Origin: Varroa destructor
Taxonomy: Eukaryota > Arthropoda > Arachnida > Mesostigmata > Varroidae
Direction of reading: 5' to 3'
DNA: 64,000 nucleotides
Assembly: GCF_002443255.2 (NCBI RefSeq)
Contig: NW_019211460.1
Span: 32,905,497-32,969,496 of the forward strand
The translations under genes were made by a program, and so were the position numbers. The notes under the pieces were generated by a model that did no database searches, was not told where the DNA came from, and saw only the letters and a list, made by a program, of their open reading frames with translations. Below, piece by piece: positions 25,881-40,645 of the stretch. Every line of letters starts with the position of its first letter. The stretch's first letter is position 1.

Positions 25881-28800
25881 AAATAAACAGTACTTGCAGC
25901 GAATCATGCTTCTTAATCTGGTCTCTCGTGTTTCAAATTTAGATGATTAAGATTTTTTTCTATGTTGCAATTGAGTGTTCTGCTCAAGCAGAAAGAAGCT
26001 AAAGAAAAAAAAATTGGAGAAATGATTGTCTATGATTTTGTCTAGCCCAGTCTGTTTCCGTGGAAGCCGTGCGCATCCCGATTTCCTGGTTTGATCAAGG
26101 ACGATTGTTTCGCTATAGTTTTTCCATTTTGACCATTCCTATAGCCTGTTTAAATTCGTTCAATCCAACAAACTGAGTTGTAGTTTTGATCATGAAGTCT
26201 ACTCTCAATGCGCTATGTGAGGGGTGCTACGCACCGTTGCGAACCTACGGAACCCGATGAACATGTCTCCACTAATTTGATAAAAAAGTATTTGAACAAA
26301 TATTCATTTTGACCGTAAACAATACTAAATACATATATATATATGAAAGAAAAAAGAAATAAAGGCAGACACAAAAACGAAGTAAGGCGTCGTTTAGTTA
26401 CATCTCTTTAAAACTAATCTGATTGGAAACGGTGATAACGGCAGTACAAAAACCTGTTGCACACATTATTGAGTAAATTTTAGGACACCGGCTACTTCCA
26501 GTTGGATCGAAATCACAGAAAAATATTAAAGATACATTTCTAAACACTGCTCCCGATCGTTCTCGTTTATCGAGTTGGTATTTGGGCTGTGTTAGGGTAT
26601 TAGCAAAAATCTATTCCAAAATAGGAAGATCTTCTGAAACCATTTCGAAGAAGCAGATAGGAATTTTACTGAAATACACTAATACGCATCGCAGGATATC
26701 TGTGATAAAAAAAAAAAAGCATTCTTGAGCCTCATGCTGGTAGAGCATTTCCAAGATGATTGGTGAGTGCAAACACAGTTCTTGATATTCACGCAATACA
26801 CAAAACCGAAGTTACAGGCTGTAACGATAGAAAACAATATTGCAGAAAGCAACAGAAACACGAGGATGTCTACAAGTCCTAATATCGCAGTTGTTTCGTA
26901 TACCTATACATTCGGGCTAATCAAAAAAGAGTCCTAATCATTAATATTCGCTCGTTCACGAAAACTGTAGCTCTCGCCTAAATCTATTGCTAATGTTTGG
27001 GTTTAAATTTGGCTTTGTCAGCCGGCTGTAGAGCCAAATGGTTGCTAATAAATAAAACGTACGGTAAGGTGCCTAGGTATAGGTTTTCGGTTTCTGAGAA
27101 GCTGAGGACCGTATACAACTAAATCAAAAGGGTAGTTGAACTCGGTCCAAGTCGCTGCACCTCTTCGGAGGCAGAAAATCTTTCATAACATCTAGAGCTC
27201 CTGTATTGTTATTATTCAATCGGGGGAAAAGGCGAAATGTCGTATTCCTGTCATCTAGCTAGCTTTCCTTTCCTTTCATTCATTCGATATATTGTAAAAA
27301 TAATTTATATTGGCTGGGTCCTTTGCTCATTTAGCTCAGGTCAGGTCCATTGTGATTGTGAGTGCACGCGGAACGATTCATGGTGTAGCACCATATTCGG
27401 TGGACGTCAACGTTCGCTGAGTAACAGCAAAATGTTTATTCCAGTACCGGGCAAAGGAAAAACGCACCAGTTATAATGTAAACATATCGATGTTAGAAGC
27501 CCACACGAGATAAACAACGAAAGGTCATTGGTTAGACGGTGTTTGACGAATGTGGGTAAAAGCAGGCTACAACAGCCGAATTCGTGTTGTCAATAGATTT
27601 GCCTCCGAACGCCATTATTAGGGGTTTTGGCAGGTCGTACGCCATGCCTTTAGAAAGCGCACGCCGATCCGCGCAGTCCCACAACGGGCCGGACCAATAC
27701 AAATGGACGCGCATATAATTGCTTCCTTCAGCTGGGCCGCGACGTACGTGGGCAGTTTTACGATAATTACAATAAAATAAGTTGGGCAGAAGCGCATACG
27801 CCAGGTGTACTGTAGAAGAAATGCACGGGAATAGACAATAGCCTTCTCGTATCGATGGTTTCTTATGATCGTGATGCTCAGTTTTATAGGAGATGTGATC
27901 GTGGATGAACTTTGATTATCGTATGATGTACATACAACATGTGTTTGCACTGTCGAATATGAGCGTACGAAAAGAAAGCGGTTACTAGTACTTTTGACAT
28001 TTAGACAAAGAAAGATCTTTTTGATTTAGTTTGAATATCCATCTTTTCTCTCTAATATTATGCTACATACATTAACGAGATGGAACTTCTGTATAATTGT
28101 GGGAATAGTTGATAGCAGTCTTTTCCAGTTAGTGTCAGACCGTGCGTCTCTCGTATGCAGCTCAGAACAACGGATCTGCGGTGAATCATACGATGGCATC
28201 GATACACAGAATCCAGCATTGAACAGATAGCATTCCCTAGCTAAAACATTCCCGAAAATCGCGATTTCAACTTAGCAAAACAGCGTGAATGTTTCAGTGA
28301 GAAATAGAAATAAAAATGGAAGCAGACAGAAAAAGAAAATCGACAGACAAAACATTCAAACGGACGAACCCCGTTGCTTTATGCGTACCGACAGTAAAGT
28401 CACGAAGTCTTCAATTAATTCCTTACTCCTAACGAAACGCAGGTACGACGATAAAGGACATCTTTCTAAAAACTAAATAGCAAAAATTACAATCGTAAAT
28501 ATGACCGTAATAACAATGATAACATAGAACATAATACGAATAATTTATATTGTACCAAAGCGTAAATCCACATGTATGCCCATGTACTGTTAGCGAGAGC
28601 TATAAATTGAAATGATCTTCCATTCGAAGGGGCTAATATCGATCGTTAGTAGCTAGTGCAATGGTTTCCGAAAGTCGAGAGGATTAAGGTTGGGCAAGTT
28701 GATCGGGATTACCTGTTAAGAACGTGAAACGGATAAAATTAATTGATCGAAATTCTTTTGGCCGGAAGTAGAAGATGACAAATTAAATAGAAGGCATTTT

Positions 28801-31647
28801 GTAACGCAGACCCGGTAAGGCATGGCGGTACGAACGATACTGATGAAGCTCAAAGCGATGATCAAGCCTCAAGTTGATAGGAACACGATGAATAGGACGA
28901 CAAAAGGAGGCTAACGAAAACAGCGTTAATTGTAAACAAGTGACCTCAAAAACAACATCTTCTTTTCGTGAACCTCCTAAAAAGGTAGACCGTTATTACA
29001 CTTGAACAGTCAATAATGCATAGGCTATACAAATAAAGCTACGAACGAAAAATAATAAGACAGTAATCCTCTAGCTCATAGGAACTATGTTGTTGGATAG
29101 TTTTTTTTTTTTTTTTTTCTAGTTGTTGTTACCAAGGGGTACGGGCGAAGACAGGAGCGCGTATCAGTGACGGAGGTCTTTATGTGAGCGATCCCTGTAC
29201 GGCCGGCGAATCCAAATTAGAACCACTATATTCTGGCCGGCGGATTTTACTATGCATCAACAAACAAGATTAAGCTCTTTTATGTCAAAGTATATTCGGA
29301 GGAAGATCATAACAACCTAAGTGTTTGGCTTAGTCGATACATCGAACTCAAGAACAACAAACGATCTTCACAATAAAATAACGTTATCACATTTATCGTA
29401 TCATTACATTCCGCGATCACACGTTTCATGTGAGTCTTCTTCAATGATGATAATAACAGTAGCAGCCACGGCGATGATTCTCACTATTACGATCGATTAC
29501 GAGTACAGATGATTATTATCTCCCTGCTGTTACTGTTACTATTCGGATATTGATTATTATCGTCTTATACTTTTTAGTCATTACTTTTTCTTTTCGACTT
29601 GTTTGTTGGCTACAACACGTACAACAGACTCCGCTATTGGGTTATCTAAGTAGCGTTAACGGTTGGTAACGATATAGTTCTTCGACGCAGGTCAGAAAGA
29701 AACTACAGCACCGACTCTATGTTGCTTTCACTTTTTTTCTGCCAGTCCTCTTTCAGACAAATTATTAGAGGACGATTAAACGAACCCGGTGGCCCAGCAG
29801 CCCCTCGCCTGGCATCACCGTACATGCGACAGCATGTACATACGCGTTTACGCACATTTGTGCGTGTGTTTCTTCTCGCTTTCACCTGGCATGAAATCTC
29901 TGCTTTGTGCTGTGCTAGCATGTGCTTTGCTCTGCTTGAGTCACCCGCAACTTGTTGTTTACATATACATAAATATATCCCGTTGTTATTGTTGTTCTTG
30001 TCATATAGTTTCGACGTATTTTGTCGATAACATCAACTATAACGTGGGCGACAGCAGCAGAAGCTTCGTCCAATAGTAACCAACGCAGTAATATAACTTC
30101 ACTAACAACAACGGTTTCGTAAGTTGACGGTCGCTTCTGCCGTTCGTCGTACGGCCGAAGCAACAGCAACAACAATTCTAAAAGTTACAAGAGATATACC
30201 GCAGTGTCTGCTGGCGGTCCGCGTAGGGCCAGAGGAAGTCTGAAATGATCGCGACAAGTCTGCTAGGCGTTGTCGTCGAGGGCATCAACAAATTGCACAG
30301 AGCGCCACCAGTCGCGTTGCACCAAGCCGCCCATCCACGAGTACATGAACTAGGCTTATACAATGGCAACGTACCTACCCGGAGTAGAATTCTTCTCGAA
30401 TACGATTTCGCAAAGTACGTTACCGATTCGATGCACTGTCGTTTCCATTTATATATGTATATGATGATATTACTGTGGTACTCTGTGGAGCTATTCCCTA
30501 ACAACATCCCCCATACGATATAACTCCACAGTTGTGCTCTATCTCTGACAATATGCTAAACACAGCTGAATGAAGGCACATATATAGAGATATGGTCAGT
30601 TTCGCTAGTGCATTACAAAATCACTGCTCGTTTTATAGAGATAGGTCTGCCGGCTACGTGCTAAATAATAATATCGATCAAAAATGGCACTTGAATTTGG
30701 ATTTATCCTGAATTTAGTCATTTTTGCCGTTCAAAAATGACGTTTACAATTGCAGCACTTACTTTCTAACGCTGACTTCCGAATCAACGACGGTTACTCT
30801 AAGCAGATCGTTAGCGCAAGAAATGCTCTAGAAGTCTTTGAAAGCCTCGTACTGCTGTTGATATAGCTTTGACTGATCTAGAATTCGATCTGGTTTTGCG
30901 AAAAATACGTCTGCAATTAGGAGAAGACAGGTAACAGAATTGCCACGAACAGGATGACTCTTTTGTCTCCTTGTTAACCTATATTTACAGCCATACACGT
31001 ACAAGCTGCCCTCGGATGACCAAGACCAAACAAACTCTGCTTGGAAGTTGATGAGGAGGCTTTTGTAACGCAACTTTCAAGTAGAAATTGCGAAAAGACC
31101 GATACTTGAAGTTCTGTTTGGAGCCTACTCAGAGTGTCAATAAGGGCAGCCCGGTAGCGGCTCTAGCAGCAGTAACCGAAGTTAGCGCGGTGAACATATG
31201 ATTACAGGTTGAACTTAGTCTATAGCCTGAGCCTTTTTTTTTTGTCGGTATAATAATGATTATTGCGTTACATAAAATAACTATGTTGTGACTTTTTGGT
31301 TTCTAACAAGCAGAAGTGAATGACGCTCTTGTCAATCAAAAAAACAAATAAAACTCCCCATCCGGTCTGCCTGCCTGTAATTATGGTGGACATGAAAATA
31401 ATGATTTTCTCTTTGATTTATCGTTACGAACAGACACTCAGTAGCGACCCTATCTTTGTACAGACTCGTGCGTTCGGCAGAGATCGAAATAAAAAGATTA
31501 TTATCGATTGTTTAAAAGCAGCAGGAGGCTGGCTCGGTCTGGCCTAGTCGACCTTAACTATCCAGAGAGTCCTAGCGTCCACGATATGCTGGCGTGTAGC
31601 ATACAACGACATCGAATCGGAACGAGTAAGGATGATATCAATTATAT

Positions 31648-31680
31648 ACGAACGAACGAACGTACGTACGTACGTACGTA
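31648..31680. repeat. (ACGA)n-(ACGT)n tetranucleotide repeat
   Basis: Three ACGA units run into about five ACGT units. ACGT is self-complementary, so the tract can form a cruciform. Confidence 0.9.
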
Positions 31681-34376
31681 AAAACAACCGCGTTCGATCG
31701 TAGCTACATTAAAGCTACTGACTAAGGCGAACTTATAATTATTAAAGTAGAAAGTAGTTTAAATTACAACGAAAAACTATACCGTACGTGTAACGTATGA
31801 GTTTCTATTAAAACCGCCCAGATGAGTATAGAGACGCGGTCTGTGAATCCGCGTTCGCACGCATGCATGGCTTTGTGGCTATGTGACTATAGATCTGGCG
31901 ACGATATGCACAAACGACAATAGAAAGAACTTAAAATAAATTTAACGAACACAGTACAATTTGGTGCCAACCTGAATAAAACCCATTTTAATGGGCAGCC
32001 TATAGAAGTTAGTTAGGTACGGTTAAATATTCACTGTCTACGAATTGTCGCAAACGAGATACTAATATTCATTCGATGATACTAACAAAAAATAATTCTG
32101 TCTCATTACATCTGCTGATACTGTCTTGTAAATGTACTGCTAGCTAAATTTTGTAGATTCGTATCGCCGAAATTACGCAGTTGTAAAACAAACACCCTAA
32201 TTTAACGGTTATATTTCAGAAAATATAAACCAAATGGAAATAATCGGGCTGATGATACCTCATTATCAGTAATTGCCTCGGTAATTCGAGTCATCGTCCC
32301 ATAGATGTATTGGCATGATCCCGATAGTGTCTATCGGCTAGTGATGTAGAACGCAATGGGCGCCTCATCGAACATACGACGAAGGATTAATTAGGTACAA
32401 CGGCAAGAAAATAAAAATAAATATTCTAATGTGTATATAAAGGTAAACAGTTTATATATATTTGTATTATACATTACGTAGACAATAACGTACACGTCAG
32501 TTAAGAATCATTATATTGACAACGCTCTAGCTACTTGCGAGCGGATATGAAGTTTATCGTGTTTTATATATTATTAAGTCTTATTATGCAACGTAACTGC
32601 AACTACGCCGGCATCATTGCCGTCGTCGAGGTCACATGTGCCAATGGAAATCCCCAAAATCAGGGTCAACTGCTTTGTATACGTAAAACGATCGCGCCGT
32701 AACTTTTTCCAATGACCAATAGTAATAATAACAGACATGGCACAATGATAATGATATTCGTAATAAATATTTTATTTTTGATTATGTCACCAAAGCTTCC
32801 CTCTCGACTCTTCCTTATGACATTTGACTGCTGCTGTTGTTGTTGATGACGAGGCTGATGCGAATGTCGGGCGACTATGAGGTTTGTGAAGGCGTTCTGT
32901 GATTGGAAACTGATATAGTGCTCGGTCGCGTGTACGACGGACGAAAAATGTCCATGCAAGAGGCTGTGTGCTGTGCTATATGTTGGTCAGCGTTTATTTA
33001 TATAACGCCGACGTAAAGGGCCTTTTCGGCAATGGGTCTGATGGTCGTTCCCCACAAGTTACTGCTCCCTTGCGACTTGAACACGTCACGGCTATTCGGG
33101 TTCATCACCCAGAACGCTTACGGCTACTGCATCGCTTCCGCGGCCACCGCCGTCGCCGCTGCAATCAGCGTCATTGGTTGCTTATCATGCCGTCAATTAC
33201 TGCTAATTATAATTCCTTCTACCATCACCGTCATTAGTAGTCCTTAGTTGATTTATTATTAGGAAACAGGACGAAGTGAAACTTTTCTTCGCATGACTTT
33301 TTGCCTGGATGCTAACAACGAAACGTTGGCCTATTCGTGTTTACGTGACTATGATCGTGGTTGTCACTGGCCAATACTGCGTCTATCGCTAGTGCTAGTG
33401 TGAAAGCACATCGTTTACGTACTTCGGTTCAATTGTAACATCTGTAACTGCCACCACGATAGCTAGACACGTTATGATTATTATTACCCAAACATACTAT
33501 TTTATTATTATGTATGTTGCAGTATATTGAGAGGCTTGTTCGGGTTGGTGTTAACAGCTTTGCAAGAAAAAATAGAAATCATCGCAGCTCTAAGGAAACC
33601 AGCTGAGAGGCTCGATTTTTTTTGCTTACTTTGTTTGCAAAGGTTTCAGCAACAGCTTCACCGGCGTCAACATCCAACAGGTCTTCTGTTGCCACCGTTG
33701 TCGTTAGCATTGTACGTTCCTCTGCCAATACAGCCAGCACTATCAGGTCAGCGCCAATTGGCACCGCTGAGAGTGTTTCAACTTCCGCCAGACGTCCTCC
33801 TTTTGCTTATGCAGTGTGCTTGGTTCTATGTGCGTGTGTGTATGTGACCGTGTTTATGAGTGGCTTCTAAACGAAATAATGCGTACGTACACACATGAGT
33901 GTATTCGCTTCAATGTGTATTTGAGCATTTGTCTGCGCCTTTGTCGGTTAGTGGTCTATCGACTGAATCTATTCTTGACATCCTCCTCTCCACCTAACCC
34001 AGATCTGGGTCGGTTCAGCAGAGCAGTCAACGGTTCAGACAGCAGTCGCTGTCGACGGGTCAGCCAGCAACGGTAAACCGGTCCTAACAATTTCTGCATA
34101 GCAACTTTTTTTCCTACGTCTTATTTTCTATACGTCCTCTGCGGCAACTGTTACATATAAGTTTTTTACATTTTTCTCTATACGACTATAAGTATACGAT
34201 TAAAACTGTCACATACCGCGATTGCTGCTTCTGATAGTACAACACAGCAAAGCACGACAAAACTATCCGACTGCTGTTTTCCCCTTGCGTCTCTAATAAA
34301 TAATAACGCTGGTAGTGTCCATCTGATATCGGGTACGTCTTTAAAATCGACTTTTTTTTCAAGCTTTTTATCTTTT

Positions 34377-34394
34377 GCGCGCGCGCGCGTGCAC
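34377..34394. repeat. alternating GC tract (Z-DNA-prone)
   Basis: Alternating GC of about 18 bases with a GTGC step, the second such tract in the window. Confidence 0.85.
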
Positions 34395-37300
34395 ATACAC
34401 TCCTGAAAGTAGCCGCTGTGGTGGGTTGTCCTTTGATGCAGATCTTTATTCTGGTTCGCTTCCCTAACAGAGTGATATCTTTTTCCACAAAGGGGTCTAT
34501 ATGGGGGTGGTCGATCTTAATGCAATAGAAAAGTGCGATGAGACGAGTCCGAATAATTTGCATTTTCCTATTATAAAACCTACGTTTTCAGGCTGAAAAG
34601 TAAACCAAAACAGACGGCAACGGCGCTTAGTCGTCACAGTCTTAGCGTCACTAGAACTGGCAGGGACATCGTCGTACATGTCTCAATGCGTTCCATAGTT
34701 TGGTGGTGTATTTTCTTTGGCTAATCAGTGTATAAGGAGTTCTTGCTATAAAAAATTCAACATTGTCCTGCTTATTAGAATAGATCATGTAAAGTAAATA
34801 CTCATTGTTTTCACGTTTGATTACCGTAATCATCGTCGCCACTGCAGGGAAGGCGATGAACGCTAATGGACGCCATTAACAGGCTCGAAATCGTAGCTGC
34901 TAAACTTCGCTAGCATTTTATGTGTCTCCTTTCGCGCAATTTTTTCTCCTTATTGAATAGTATAATCTTCGTTTTTTTTGTGTATTCAAGTCATGCCAGA
35001 AAGAAATTGTTTACGCAATCGCTTAGCAACAAAACGCTGATAGCCGATAGTACTGTCGTAGGCACGGCATTAACAGATATCGCAAATGAGTCCTATGCAC
35101 ATGGGCACGGATGCACAAGTCTAACAAAAATGTGCCATTTAAAGTTAGCCAACCCTTGTACAATGGTTCATGTACTTTTGTTAGCTAGCGTGCGGCGACA
35201 ACCATGTAAATGTAAAGGTGACACACATCTATATATTATCACGTATTAGTGTGTAAATAGATACAATAAACAGGTAGTGAGCAGCGGGACGCAGATTCAG
35301 TCGGCACCAACGGCCAGCAGAGCTCCGCTACCATTACGACCATCTTCATCGGGGACTATTTTACTGCGATCAATGTCGTGATAGCCAGAAGCTCAGGGTG
35401 GCATAATGTACCTGTGATATTGTAACAGGGTGAATAAGATTGTATGGTAAGCTGGCCGAGCTGTAGGCATTGTTGTTGATACTGCTATTGCCAACCAATG
35501 GCCAAATCGTGGAAAATTAACTACTAGCTCGGAGGAAAAGGTCAGCGAAGAAACAAAAATAATGTCAGCATATCTATAACACGTAATAGGAATCGTGCCA
35601 TTACATCGAAGGTGTCATCAATGAAACGGGGAAAAGGAAACGTTACCAGTTCATACCATATGATATGTATATATATATAGTGTTCTATTCGCACATGGAT
35701 CTTTGAGGGGAAAGAAGGCCAAGCTAGCAAATGCTGCATTTCTGCAATGGACGTCTATCCACGGAGGCCAAGACAGACGACTGAAGAGGCAAAATCAAGA
35801 AAGAGAATTGAATGCTCCATCTGTTTATCAGTAGTCTTGATGGGCTATACTGCTGCCCATGCCCTTCAAAAGATCTATGCTCTCCAGAATTGATCGGCAA
35901 TGGTCTCTCCGTTTGCTTAACGGATAATGCATACTGATTCGTTGGACCTAAGCAACGATCGTTAACGTTATCAGATTTTACAGTTGGATTCTATTAGTAC
36001 ATAAACGTAACGTTAATCAGGAGTTTTAAAGTCTAATTCAAGCGTGTTTTGTACGAAGTACGGATATGTGTATATGTATACAAAGCAGCAGGATGGTTTT
36101 CACATAATCAGGAAAGCCCCACGGCGATGTTAGGGGACAGTTCTCAATCAGCATTGCCTCTTTCGCGCCGCATTTCAATTTGCCATCTAGATTGAAAATT
36201 CTATCTATAGATAGAAAATTCACACATTTTCTCTATAAAAATATTTTTCTAATTCTCGTATTCCGTTTGAGCTTTGTCCAATTTCTTTGGCTGATTCAAG
36301 GGAATCCTGGCTAGTTTCGTGGAAATTTTAATACGTACATGGGTTTTCTACTCCAGTGCAGAGCATAAAACTGGGAACGCGTAAAAAAAATGCTTAACTT
36401 GATTGTACATTTACTTTTGATAGTTTCCTAAATCAAGCTAAGCATGTGGACTTAATCGCTCCGTGTGTTTGGCGTTGGTGTTTATTCCTCGTCACAGAAG
36501 GAAGCGAACAGGGACGGCGGTTTAAATCATAGTTACGATTAGTTGTTCTGGCCACGGTTTACAGCTGATATTGACAACGGCACGATAGGTCACTCTCAGT
36601 TTTTAAGACCTTTAAATATGCTGGTGTACAACACGTTTCTTAATGTTTCTAATAGTGATCAACTGAAAATTGCCTATTTTACCGTTATGACTAGTTCTGT
36701 GAAGGTTGCATCAATAGTCTGTTCGCGAGATATTGAACAGATACTCGTCTATTCAAATTCTACGGAACGCTTCATTTTTTCGTCCACAAACAGGTGCGGG
36801 TAAAATATTAACTAAGTACTATGATGTTCCATGCCCGTCTGAGATCAACGAGCAACATTTGTAGACGCTAAAAAAACTATCTGTCTGATTTGACATAAGG
36901 TTGGTAACAATAGGAACGGTAAAAGCCGCTAAAGGGTGGATAATCAATTGGATATTTATTATGAATATGCATTATATACTACCTGTTTAACTTGCAATAC
37001 GTCCTAGTATATTTCTACTGGACACGATCGATCATTATATTAGATTTGAAGGTAAAAACGATCTTTCACATTTGACTTGCATAACCCGCATTCAGTAATA
37101 GAGCAATTCTTCCGTCTCACGAAAATATACGAGATATGTTCTCATAATAATGTTCGCTTTCTAACGATTTTTTATTCGTCTGCCTAGACAATTGAGCAAA
37201 GGATTTTTTTTCCGTTTATTATCCGCACCATATATGTATACATACGTAGGCATATGGAATGTGTTCAGGAACACATTCAGCCTGAATGACTAGCAGGTCT

Positions 37301-40300
37301 GATACTACTGGTTAACGGAGGATCTCCTTATAGCTGGGACTCAATGTGAGAGTTTAACTAAGCAGCGAAAACAGCCCCCAAAGAAGTACCTGGTTCGATG
37401 AAAATTTACATCTGACGATAATAGATGAGCACGGTTCTCTTTATGCTGTATCGTTCATTGTACCGTATGCAACGTAAACGAATATCTCTGGACGTTACTT
37501 AACTAGAATCTGATCGGAAATTAAAAAGAGACCGGTCTATTAGATACCAACTGGCTAACTAAATTGACTGCACGCTAGCAATAACTACGGCAAAAAAATT
37601 CATGCACGTTTCCATTTGGCGCCTTCTAACGACAAGGCATAGAGAACGTATACACACTACATATAATTATGAATTTTAGTAGTAATGGCTCAAGAGGTTC
37701 TGGGCTTGCTTTACGTGCCGTTTCGATTACTCATAAACACGTGCTTACATGGATTATAACAAAGAAATGCACTGAATAGTCGAGTGATCTGCCATTGTTT
37801 GCTCTTCGGGTTCATTGAATTTGCCTTCAGCATTTCTAAACATTCTCGTTCAGTAACTCATAGCAGGCCGGTCTTGGTAACGTTGACCCCGCTATATCCC
37901 TATAATAAATCTCAACTTACATGGAAGAAAGAAGAACACGAAACGGTACCAAGATATCGTAAAGAATTATGTTCCCAAGTGACTAGCACGTAATCCCCAT
38001 TTGACCCCAATATAGCTGCCGCTTAATCTGATCCTGTTTGAATTCAAAATCGCCACGGATTGATGTTTTTCAGCTTCTATTTAACAGACCAACTTTATAA
38101 TGTTTAGGTGAAATATATAATGTATTAACATTAGTTGCATGATTTAACAATTTAGAGGAAAATACACGAGTCACCTGCTGGGCTGGGAATTTAGAGACCT
38201 GGGCTGAAATGAAACGTCCTTCCACCTGAAGCCTTCTGCCGTTGATCTTTCAAACGCAGTTCTGTGCGACGACTTTCGCGTCGTTCCAGTTGCACGTATG
38301 CAGATTAATTGTTTACGACAGCAGAGGAGAAGCTTTATTCAAAGAACACATGCTTTTAATTGAACAACACTAACGTACCTGAGACGTCTTGTTTATATTG
38401 CTTGATCTGAGATACGGAATAAAGGTAGCGGACACGTCGCAATATATGTTACCTATTTATATGGTGCCGTATTGCAGAAACAGTTCATTAGTAATGCTAA
38501 ATCGTTTTTAGGGTTCTGCTGAAGCGAAAAAATGAAATGCGAACCTGTTTTATGCGCAACCGGATATATAAATAGAATTATCGATAGTTATAGTAGCAAT
38601 TATAGAGTGAAACTCAAAAGATGACAACCCTTCACTTTTATCTGCTAGTCAGAAACTGCTTTCCCTAATCGTCTTAAAGTACCCCAGACGGGGTTACATA
38701 GCTAATGTTAAGCGCCGCTAAAGCGGACTGCTGGAGAGAGAGCAACGCTCTTCTAATAGCTCTCTCCACTATCAACATTTCATTAATGGGTTGTATAGAC
38801 GATCCTTGGATCACCCATTGAGTTATACCTATGCTATATACTGCGACTGCATATATAATAACAAACTGCTAGAAAATTTCTTCAGGTTAAGCGTATTAGA
38901 AATCGGCGTTTCATGTTATCGTCATTTCTTAATTACAATTTGGTTATGGCTGTTTCTTTCGTTACCTCATAGAGAAGGAGACCAATCGTCTCCTGGTCAT
39001 TCGTGCAACTAAACCGTATGGCTAGTAATGGCAAAAGAACATCCTTTGACAATTATGTCGACTACAGCCGTAGCAGCAATCTCTGAGCTGCTAGTGTACG
39101 TTATTGATTATAAAACGTTGCTTTTAGGCTAACCTTTACATGGCTAGAAAAAGATCTGTCACAATATCATGACAAATCCCTTCGTTAGTTGTTCTACCCG
39201 TAACAAGATCTGAACAGTGTTTATCACGTGTTAACTAGCTTCCTTACGTTGGCTCTGTTTCAAAATTCTGATAATATTTCAGCGAATTTCGTTGTCACTT
39301 CTGCACTTCGCTAAAGACGGCCCTATTAAGCATCCAGAAGTGCGTTCCATACATTATAATACGCCATTTATTAGTAGCACAGCACGCATAAACGTATACA
39401 TTTGCTATATCCTAGCTTAGTTTCAGTACCCTTCAGTACCCTTAGAATCAACAAATTACTAACTAGCTATTGTGTTTTTGCTCAGTCGACGATCAGCCTG
39501 AAGTGCGCCTGTTTCCCAACTCTCGAATCATTACGGCCAGTAGTACACAGGGTCTGTGAAGTGCGCGCTTGGATTCATAGTCGCGCAACCTCGAACTGTG
39601 TGCGCTCCCGGCGTTGTTAGGACAACGACGATCTACAGACAATTGGCGTCCAGTACTATCACTTCATTTACTACAGGTAGATTACTATCGATCTGAGGCT
39701 AACTCATTAATTATTATACGTTTCCGTTGTTGTTATTTATATCACGAGTAACGCTGTTGATCATGTTATAGGCGCTGTTGCTCACGTTTCCCTTCAGTTC
39801 CTCGAGCTTGGTCACTGTCGCAAGTAGTGGCCTAATCTGGACAGAATTGCAGCACATGTGTTCGTGAGCTATTTTCTTACGTATACAAACATAACTGCTG
39901 ACGATAAATAGCTAGAAAAAAATCTCAAACGTCATGAACTGCCACTAGTTTGGTGTCGTCCATTTTTTCTTCTAACGAAATGCCATTTCCTTTATTCATG
40001 CAGAGGGGCATAGCATTCAATAATACAATATACAGTTGCATTAATAAACATCGGCGTGTACGGATATGAACAGAAAACTATCGCACACACTCGTTGGCGC
40101 ATTAAAACGATCTTTCTAGCAGTATAATAGTATTCTAACCATAAAACCTGCAAAGCTTTGTATGAGCGCGGAAAAGCCTTCACTAATATATGCGTTTATA
40201 TGACATATGTTTAAACTGTTTTGCCTCGACGATGTTATATTTATAGGCCTCCAGCTCTGCGTAAACAGTCATTATTGTCCCTGATACATAACGATTACAC

Positions 40301-40619
40301 AATCTATGCAAATCAAGATGTTTTTGCCCAGGGTCTACGTCTTGATCCAACAAAAACCGATGCATCAAGTAACCAGGAACTGGGACGATGTCAAACACTT
40401 TATAAAACGTTATACTGAATAAGCAATAGCATCATCGATCGCCCCGAGTGGCTTGACAGTTTTTTTTCTAGCTGTCAGTCATTATTACTATTTTCTCACG
40501 TCATATCAATAAGGCTAATCCAACCGGCAGCAAATGTTGGGGACACGAGTATGTAAATGATACACTTTATAATAATGGCGCAATAATCTGTTGTTCCTTT
40601 CTTTGCCACAGGCCACATG

Positions 40620-40645
40620 TATACATACATACATACATACATATA
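40620..40645. repeat. (ATAC)n microsatellite
   Basis: Six or so ATAC units followed by ATATAT. Confidence 0.9.

Noticed and set aside
26611..26861. Hydrophobic minus-strand frame resembling a signal peptide
   Set aside because: No in-frame ATG before the hydrophobic stretch and a stop just upstream. The following sequence includes a poly-A/T run.
30245..30523. ATG-started 92-codon plus frame
   Set aside because: No domain, no splice evidence, and a competing minus frame of similar length.
40620..40645. Regular short repeats considered as a CRISPR-like array
   Set aside because: Simple ATAC microsatellite without spacers, in a eukaryotic context.
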